Source: Gammaproteobacteria bacterium (lineage in GTDB: Bacteria > Pseudomonadota > Gammaproteobacteria > UBA7966). From it: a stretch of 12,163 nt of DNA. The stretch lies in contig DNIF01000195.1 in assembly GCA_003485715.1 (NCBI GenBank), positions 1 to 12,163 of the forward strand, in the 5' to 3' direction. Below, piece by piece: positions 6,950 through 12,163 of the stretch. The notes beneath the pieces are model-generated. The model saw nothing but the letters and a program-made list of their open reading frames with translations, was not told the DNA's origin and did not search any database. Positions within the stretch are counted from its first letter, which is position 1. Each line of letters opens with the position of its first letter. Position numbers and translations under genes: made by a program.

Positions 6950-8341
6950 ATGCAGCCCGGTGAACTCAGCCCTGGGTCCGAGCACCATGCGCGTGCAGCG
7001 GCGCTCCGCGCGCGCGACCTCGCCTGCCTGTGGCATCCCTGCACGCAGATGAAGGACCACGCGGGGGAAGTCCCGCTGGTGCCCATCGCGCGCGGCGAGG
7101 GCCCCTGGCTCATCGGAGTGGATGGCAGTCGCTATCTCGACGCCATCAGCAGTTGGTGGGTGAACCTCTTTGGTCACGCCAACCCGCGCATCTCCCGTGC
7201 CGTGGCCGATCAGCTCACGCAACTCGAACAGGTGATGTTTGCGGGTTTCACCCACGCCCCCGCCGTGGAACTCGCCGAACGCCTGGTCGCACTCACCCCA
7301 CCGGGGCTGGTGCGCTGCTTCTACGCCGACAACGGCTCCTCCGGGATCGAAGTGGCGCTCAAGATGAGCTTTCACTACTGGCAGAATGCTGGCCGTCCCG
7401 GAAAGAAGCGCTTCCTCGCGCTCACCCACAGTTACCACGGCGAGACCCTGGGGGCACTCGCAGTCGGCGGCGTGGACATCTATCGCGCGACCTACGCGCC
7501 GCTCCTGATGCCGGTGGATTTCCTGCCCTCGCCCGATGCCTCGGCCGCAGCACCGGGAATGAATGCCGAACAGGCCGCGATCGCCGCCGCCGCCGCGCTC
7601 GAGGCCCGGCTTGCCGAGCGCGCGGAAGAATATGCTGCCCTCATCGTCGAGCCGCTGGTGCAGTGCGCCGGCGGCATGCGCATGCATCACCCACGCTATC
7701 TGCAACTGGCCGCGGCCGCCTGTCGTCGCCACGGCGTGCATCTCATCGCGGACGAGATCGCCGTCGGCTTCGGGCGCACGGGCACGCTCTTCGCGTGTGA
7801 ACAGGCCGGCGTCACACCCGACTTCCTGTGTCTGTCGAAGGGGCTCACGGGTGGCTATCTGCCGCTCGCAGCGGTGCTCACCACCGATGCGGTCTATCAG
7901 GCCTTCTATGACGACTGGCGCGCCGGCCGTGCCTTCCTGCATTCCCACAGCTACACCGGGAATCCACTTGCCTGTGCGGCGGCCGTCGCCACCCTCGACA
8001 TCTTCGCCGCCGAGCCGGTGCTGGAGCGTAATCGCCTGCTCGCCCGACACCTCGCACAGCGTCTGGCACCGCTGGCGGACCATCCTCACGTGAGTGATGT
8101 ACGGCAGACCGGACTCATCGCTGCCATTGACCTGGTGCGTGATCGCGAGACGTGCACACCCTATGACTGGCGTGAACGGCGCGGTCTCGGCGTCTACCGG
8201 CATGCCCTCGCGCGTGGCGTGCTGCTGCGCCCGCTCGGGACAGTCGTCTATTTCATGCCGCCCTATGTGGTAAGCGAGGACGACATCGATCTGATGGTCG
8301 CGGTCGCCCACGAAGGCATCGATCTCGCAACGGCCGACTGA
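6950..8341 (+). CDS. bioA: Adenosylmethionine-8-amino-7-oxononanoate aminotransferase (BioA)
   Basis: BioA is a cytoplasmic PLP enzyme of biotin synthesis. It transfers the amino group of S-adenosylmethionine to KAPA, giving DAPA. The 463-residue protein has the usual features: LWHPCTQMKDH near the start, ISSWWVNLFGH (66-76), the PLP phosphate site DNGSSGIEVALKM, HSYHGET, the cofactor Asp in ADEIAVGFGRTG, and the Schiff-base Lys297 in LSKGLTGGY. The frame is open upstream to a TTG at 6857, but ATG 6950 places the LWHPCTQ motif at a normal distance. No strong ribosome site precedes it, so the start is moderately certain. No other bio genes are present and no BirA-type operator was seen. rsmE begins 10 bp after the stop. 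Confidence 0.95.
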   Translation: MQPGELSPGSEHHARAAALRARDLACLWHPCTQMKDHAGEVPLVPIARGEGPWLIGVDGSRYLDAISSWWVNLFGHANPRISRAVADQLTQLEQVMFAGFTHAPAVELAERLVALTPPGLVRCFYADNGSSGIEVALKMSFHYWQNAGRPGKKRFLALTHSYHGETLGALAVGGVDIYRATYAPLLMPVDFLPSPDASAAAPGMNAEQAAIAAAAALEARLAERAEEYAALIVEPLVQCAGGMRMHHPRYLQLAAAACRRHGVHLIADEIAVGFGRTGTLFACEQAGVTPDFLCLSKGLTGGYLPLAAVLTTDAVYQAFYDDWRAGRAFLHSHSYTGNPLACAAAVATLDIFAAEPVLERNRLLARHLAQRLAPLADHPHVSDVRQTGLIAAIDLVRDRETCTPYDWRERRGLGVYRHALARGVLLRPLGTVVYFMPPYVVSEDDIDLMVAVAHEGIDLATAD

Positions 8342-8351
8342 GAGGTATTTC

Positions 8352-9095
8352 GTGCGCATCCCGCGAGTATTCGTTGATACGCCGCTTCTGCCAGATGCGC
8401 AGGCGGATCTGCCTGACGAAGCGGCGCACCATGTGCACTCGGTGCTGCGGTTGAGGCCCGGTGCCGAACTGCTGCTCTTCGACGGCCGGGGTGGGGAGTA
8501 CCCCGCGCGTCTGCTCAACGTTCATCGCAAGGGGGCGCGGGTGGAGGTGGGCGCGCAGCGGGTCATCGAACGCGAAAGCCCGCTGGGTGTCACCCTGGTG
8601 CAGGGGATCTCGCGCGGGGAACGCATGGACTACACCCTGCAGAAGGCCGTGGAGCTGGGTGTGACGCGCATCGTGCCGGTGGTGGCCGAGCGCACGGTGA
8701 TCAACCTGCGCGGCGGCGAGCACACCGAGCGCAGGCTCGAGCATTGGCGCCGGATCGTGATCGCCGCTTGCGAACAGTGCGGCCGCAACCACCTGCCGGA
8801 GGTGGTGCAGCCGATGCTGCTGCCCGCCTGGCTCGCGGGTCCGTCCCCTGCGTGTGGCCTGCTGCTGGCGTTCAGCGCGCGCAATGGACTACCGCCACTG
8901 GCCCGCCCGCTGCCTGCGATCACACTCCTGGTGGGGCCGGAGGGCGGCTTCGCCGCGCAGGAACTGGAGGCGGCCACGAAGGCGGGATATCAGACCGTGA
9001 CATTGGGGCCGCGCACCCTGCGCACCGAGACGGCCGCGCTTGCCGCGCTCGCCGCCTTGCAGGCGCTGTATGGCGATTTCGCCGCGGTGACCTGA
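8352..9095 (+). CDS. rsmE: 16S rRNA (uracil-1498-N3)-methyltransferase RsmE
   Basis: RsmE is a SPOUT methyltransferase that methylates N3 of U1498 in 16S rRNA, using SAM, on the assembled 30S subunit. The 247-residue protein (E. coli about 243) opens with RIPRVFVD and a PUA-like domain with HHVHSVLRLRPG. The SPOUT domain follows, with QKAVELGVTRIVPV, CEQCGRN, and the knot SAM motifs LVGPEGGF (193-200) and LGPRTLRTETA. GTG 8352 has GAGG 6 bases upstream. The 10-bp spacing to bioA indicates co-transcription. In E. coli rsmE is followed by gshB; here a gshA follows. Confidence 0.96.
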   Translation: MRIPRVFVDTPLLPDAQADLPDEAAHHVHSVLRLRPGAELLLFDGRGGEYPARLLNVHRKGARVEVGAQRVIERESPLGVTLVQGISRGERMDYTLQKAVELGVTRIVPVVAERTVINLRGGEHTERRLEHWRRIVIAACEQCGRNHLPEVVQPMLLPAWLAGPSPACGLLLAFSARNGLPPLARPLPAITLLVGPEGGFAAQELEAATKAGYQTVTLGPRTLRTETAALAALAALQALYGDFAAVT

Positions 9096-9160
9096 GGCGC
9101 CTCGCACCGCAGTCCGCCACCGGTAGCCCAGGGCTAACGCCCGACCCCGCCGGCACATCG

Positions 9161-9169
9161 TGCTATAAG
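9161..9169 (+). promoter_or_regulatory. Extended -10 promoter for gshA
   Basis: TGCTATAAG combines a TGn extension with TATAAG (9164-9169). It predicts a start near 9176 and a 21-base leader with GGAG 7 bases before ATG 9197. A weak CCGACC sits 17 bases upstream as a possible -35. The following GCCGGC discriminator also occurs after the kinase -10 box. Confidence 0.45.
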
Positions 9170-9196
9170 GCCGGCCCAGTGACCCGGAGCATGCGC

Positions 9197-10513
9197 ATGA
9201 CCCTGTCCGTCGACAGCCCAGTCCCGTCCCTGTGTACCGCCCAGGTCGGCCCGCCCCATGCGGTCGAATCGCATCTGCTGGAACAGGCACCAGCCATCGA
9301 GGCCTGGCTGCGCGACCAGTGGCGCAGCACGCCCGCGCCCTTCTATTCCTCGGTCGATGTCCGCAACGCGAACTTCAAGATCGCGCCGGTGGACACCAAT
9401 CTCTTCCCGGCCGGCTTCAATAACCTGAACCCGGCCTTCAAGGCCCTCTGCGTGCAAGCGCTGCAGGCGGCCCTGGAACGCTACCCGCAATGCATCCGCC
9501 GGGTGCTGTTGGTGCCGGAGAACCACACCCGCAATCTGCTCTACTTCGAGAGCGTGGCCACGCTCGTGGATCTGCTGGAGGCCAGCGGCTGCGAAGTGCG
9601 CGTGGCGTCGTTCTCGAACGAGCTGGAGCTGCCGCTGACCGTGGAGGCGCCCTCGGGCCGACGGGTGAGGATCGAGGGCATCGAACGCCACGGCGATCGT
9701 CTGCGCGTGGGCAACTTCGAGCCCTGCCTGGTGCTGCTGAACAATGACCTCTCCGGTGGCCGACCCCCGATCCTCGAGGGACTTGCGCAATATCTGACCC
9801 CGGCGCTGGAGCTCGGCTGGAGCAATCGGCTGAAGTCCACGCATTTTCGCCACTACCTCAGTGTCGCGCAGGGTCTCGCGGCACATATCGGCATGGACCC
9901 CTGGCTCATCGACCCGCTCTTTCGCAACTGTGGCGAGGTGGATTTCCTCAAGAGCCACGGCCTGGATTGCCTGCAGACCAACGTTGCCGGCCTCATCAAC
10001 GAGATCGCGGCCAAATATCGCGAGTACGGTATCGAGCGCGAGCCCTTCGTGTTCATCAAGGCGGATGCAGGCACCTATGGCATGGGTGTGATGACGGCGC
10101 GCAGCCCGGATGATGTGCTGGAGCTCAATCGCAAACAGCGCACGCGCATGGCCGCCACCAAGGAAGGCCAGCCGATCCGCAACGTCATCATCCAGGAGGG
10201 CGTCTACACGGTGGAGCGCTGGGGGGCCGAGCAGGCATCGGCAGAGCCGGTGGTCTATCTCATCGATCACCACGTGGTGGGCGGCTTCTATCGGGTGCAC
10301 ACCGAGCGCAGCGCCAGCGAGAATCTCAACGCCCCAGGCATGCGTTTCGAGCCGCTCGCCTTTGCCGATGCCTGCAACTGCCCGGATCCCGATGCCGGAG
10401 CCGAGGCCCGCATCAACCGCTTCTACGTTTACGGAGTGATCGGGCGCCTGGCGGCCCTGGCTGCGGCCCGGGAGGCTGCGGCCCTCGCGCCGGTGGCCAG
10501 GGCAGACTCCTGA
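9197..10513 (+). CDS. gshA: Glutamate-cysteine ligase, Acidithiobacillus ferrooxidans type
   Basis: This enzyme joins glutamate and cysteine with ATP to make gamma-glutamylcysteine, the first step of glutathione synthesis in the cytoplasm. The 438-residue sequence matches the uncommon GshA family first described in Thiobacillus (Acidithiobacillus) ferrooxidans, as I recall it, and does not resemble E. coli-type GshA. Features include VRNANFKIAPVDTNLFPAGF near residue 55, VLLNNDLSGG, STHFRHY, and an ATP-grasp-like stretch FIKADAGTYGMGVM with Lys288. ATG 9197 is chosen because GGAG lies 7 bases upstream; ATG 9191 in the same frame would leave only one base. It lies 101 bp after rsmE and probably has its own promoter. 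No gshB is visible in the window. Confidence 0.9.
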   Translation: MTLSVDSPVPSLCTAQVGPPHAVESHLLEQAPAIEAWLRDQWRSTPAPFYSSVDVRNANFKIAPVDTNLFPAGFNNLNPAFKALCVQALQAALERYPQCIRRVLLVPENHTRNLLYFESVATLVDLLEASGCEVRVASFSNELELPLTVEAPSGRRVRIEGIERHGDRLRVGNFEPCLVLLNNDLSGGRPPILEGLAQYLTPALELGWSNRLKSTHFRHYLSVAQGLAAHIGMDPWLIDPLFRNCGEVDFLKSHGLDCLQTNVAGLINEIAAKYREYGIEREPFVFIKADAGTYGMGVMTARSPDDVLELNRKQRTRMAATKEGQPIRNVIIQEGVYTVERWGAEQASAEPVVYLIDHHVVGGFYRVHTERSASENLNAPGMRFEPLAFADACNCPDPDAGAEARINRFYVYGVIGRLAALAAAREAAALAPVARADS

Positions 10514-10544
10514 AAGCACATCACGCGCCGGCGATCTGTGCGGG

Positions 10545-10562
10545 TCGTCATAAAACCGCAAC
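10545..10562 (+). promoter_or_regulatory. Candidate Pho box (PhoB site) upstream of the phosphatase gene
   Basis: TCGTCATAAAACCGCAAC agrees with the E. coli Pho-box consensus (CTGTCAT, four A/T, CTGTCAY) at about 13 of 18 positions: five of seven in the first half, a full AAAA linker, and a weaker second half. A poor -10, TAGCCT, lies 10 bases further on at 10573-10578, the spacing usual for PhoB promoters. The downstream gene encodes an exported phosphatase, which fits. Confidence 0.4.
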
Positions 10563-10661
10563 ATTCGAGCTGTAGCCTCCGAGGCCTCTCGCCAGCAGAA
10601 CCTCGCATTGGGGGCGTCTGGCGGGCTACTTCCTGGATCCCGAGCCCGAGGACGACCACCC

Positions 10662-12163
10662 ATGAACTCCCGCACCTTCACGCGCACCGTGTTCGCCGCC
10701 GCGATCACGCTCGCCGCCGGCACGGCCCACGCCGCAAGCCTCACCATTTTCCATAACAATGACGGCGAATCCCGCCTCATCAACGGCACCGGCTTCGGCG
10801 GAGTGGCCTTCTTCAAGACCACGCTGGAAGGTATGCGTGCGGCCAACGCGGGTCGCGATCAGTTGACCCTCTCCTCGGGCGACAACATCCTGCCCGGCCT
10901 CGCCTTCAACGCGAGCCTCTACTCCGGGCCGCTCGGCAGCCGCACCTACTTCGACGCCATTGCGTTGCGCGAGATCGGTTACGACGCCATCACCCTCGGC
11001 AACCATGATTTCGACTTCGGGCCGGCGGTGCTCGCGGACTTCATCAGCTTCTACAACAACTACACCCGGCCGGGCCTGACCACCGCGCCGGCCCCCTTCC
11101 TCGGGGCCAATCTCAACTTCACCGGTGAGGCCAGCCTGCAGGCCCTGCGCGACACCGGTCGTATCGCCTCCAGCACCATCATCACCCGGGGTGCGCACCA
11201 GTACGGCGTCATCGGTCTGATGACCGAAACCCTGCCGCAGGTCTCGAACCCGGGTGCCGTCCAGGTCACTTCGGTGCTCGCCGCCGCCCAGGCCGAAATC
11301 ACCGCCCTGCAGAACGCCGGCGTCAACAAGATCATCCTGTCCACTCATCTGCAGGCCATCGGCAACGAGATCAACCTCATCTCCCAGTTGCGCGGTGTGG
11401 ACGTCGTCATCTCCGGTGGCGGCTCCGAGCTGCTCCTGAACAGTGCCAACGCCCGCAATACCCTGGCCCAGCGTCAGGGGCCGTATCCCATGACGGCGCA
11501 GGACGCGGACGGCCGCAACGTGGCCGTGGTGACCACGGCCGGTGACTACCTCTACGTGGGCGAGCTGGATGTCGAGTTCGATCCCAACGGCGAGGTGGTG
11601 AACATCTCCGGCAATCCGGTGCTGGTCGATCAGAGCACCCCGACCTCACCGGCGGGCGTGACGGCCGATCCGGTGCTGCAGAGCTCGGTCATCGTCCCCG
11701 TGCAGGCGGCCATCGCAGCGGCCAATGCCCAGCAGATCGGCACTACGGAGGTCTTCCTCGAGCACAGCCAGGGCAACACCAACGGCCCGCGCGTCATCCG
11801 CCAGCGAGAGACCAATCTCGGCAATCTGGTGGCCGATGCCCAGCTCTGGGCCGTCCAGCGTGCGGGCGGTAGCGCCCTCACGGCGGGCAATACCCTCATC
11901 GGCCTGCAGAACAGCGGCGGCATCCGCGAGGACCTCGACAATAACCAGGACGGGATCATCACCCAGGGTGAGGCGGTCGCCGTACTGCCCTTCGCAAACA
12001 CCACGGCCGTGATCGGCAACGTCGATGTCGCCACGCTGGTCGCGGCCCTGGAGAACGGTGTTTCGCGCATCAACCCCGTCACCGGGGTCGGGGGCGATGG
12101 CCGTTTCCCGCAGATCTCAGGCTTCAGCTTCAGCTACGACCGGACCGCCGCCGCCGGCAGCCC
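10662..12163 (+). CDS. Exported metallophosphatase/5'-nucleotidase-like protein, 3'-truncated by the window
   Basis: The frame is open from ATG 10662 to the window edge (500 codons). GAGGA lies 9 bases before the start. A Sec signal peptide has a hydrophobic core, with cleavage likely after AHA at residue 24. The metallophosphatase domain follows: LTIFHNNDGESRL (Asp34, Glu36), SSGDNILPG (Asp74, Asn75), LGNHDFDFG (Asn114, His115) and STHLQ (His229). A 5'-nucleotidase C-terminal domain begins near residue 345 with NLGNLVADA, LQNSGGIR and VLPFANT. Compared with UshA, the DxH motif is DGE and the GHxH motif is GGGSELL (252-258). Residues 426-437 form an EF-hand-like loop. It probably hydrolyses phosphate esters in the periplasm or outside the cell; the exact substrate and metal set are uncertain. 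The end is missing. Confidence 0.85.
   Translation, partial: MNSRTFTRTVFAAAITLAAGTAHAASLTIFHNNDGESRLINGTGFGGVAFFKTTLEGMRAANAGRDQLTLSSGDNILPGLAFNASLYSGPLGSRTYFDAIALREIGYDAITLGNHDFDFGPAVLADFISFYNNYTRPGLTTAPAPFLGANLNFTGEASLQALRDTGRIASSTIITRGAHQYGVIGLMTETLPQVSNPGAVQVTSVLAAAQAEITALQNAGVNKIILSTHLQAIGNEINLISQLRGVDVVISGGGSELLLNSANARNTLAQRQGPYPMTAQDADGRNVAVVTTAGDYLYVGELDVEFDPNGEVVNISGNPVLVDQSTPTSPAGVTADPVLQSSVIVPVQAAIAAANAQQIGTTEVFLEHSQGNTNGPRVIRQRETNLGNLVADAQLWAVQRAGGSALTAGNTLIGLQNSGGIREDLDNNQDGIITQGEAVAVLPFANTTAVIGNVDVATLVAALENGVSRINPVTGVGGDGRFPQISGFSFSYDRTAAAGS
11937..11972 (+). other. EF-hand-like calcium-binding loop inside the phosphatase C-terminal domain
   Basis: Residues 426-437, DNNQDGIITQGE, fit the 12-residue EF-hand loop: Asp1, Asn3, Asp5, Gly6, Ile8, Glu12. 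The loop lies between NSGGIRED and the family's GEAVAVLPFANT, where classical 5'-nucleotidases have a short turn. Confidence 0.55.

Noticed and set aside
6500..8518. 672-residue open frame on the minus strand
   Set aside because: It is antisense to rsd, bioA and the start of rsmE, all strongly supported. It has no domain or ribosome site.
8744..9196. N-terminal extension of gshA through the rsmE 3' end
   Set aside because: It overlaps rsmE in another frame, and the GshA family start lies at ATG 9197 with a good GGAG site.
9134..10846. 570-residue open frame on the minus strand
   Set aside because: It is antisense to gshA and crosses the phosphatase promoter region. It has no protein features.

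Overview
The window is GC-rich bacterial DNA with tightly packed genes. The protein set points to a gammaproteobacterium: an Rsd/AlgQ anti-sigma factor, a GAF-containing EI-Ntr (PtsP), a bioA-rsmE pair, and the rare Acidithiobacillus ferrooxidans-type glutamate-cysteine ligase. A purple or sulfur gammaproteobacterium (Chromatiales-like) would fit. That placement is inferred from gene content and not from any marker gene.

Left part (1-3867, minus strand). Three genes read leftward: a glutamine-synthetase-fold gamma-glutamyl ligase, a FucA-like class II aldolase, and ptsP. The gaps are 98 and 108 bp, so they may form one transcription unit. ptsP runs off the left edge and lacks roughly its last quarter.

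Middle (3990-6793). A small exported DUF4124-type protein (plus) faces a membrane-anchored Hanks-type Ser/Thr kinase (minus). A REP-like GC palindrome lies in the 73-bp convergent gap. Rsd/AlgQ is divergent from the kinase across a 190-bp spacer that contains several short repeats. Both the DUF4124 gene and the kinase have a TATACT box only 6-7 bases before the start codon and no Shine-Dalgarno sequence, so both mRNAs look leaderless.

Right part (6950-12163, plus strand). bioA (biotin) and rsmE (16S rRNA m3U1498 methylation) lie 10 bp apart. gshA (glutathione) follows with its own extended -10 promoter. Last is an exported metallophosphatase/5'-nucleotidase that runs off the right edge and is preceded by a candidate Pho box.

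Most of the genes are housekeeping. The points most worth checking are the leaderless promoters, an A8 slippage-prone tract in the kinase, the ligase-aldolase-ptsP cluster, and the non-canonical phosphatase with an EF-hand-like loop and possible phosphate control. No tRNA, rRNA, CRISPR array, insertion sequence or prophage gene was seen. No gene-free stretch exceeds 300 bases; the longest is the 190-bp kinase-rsd spacer.
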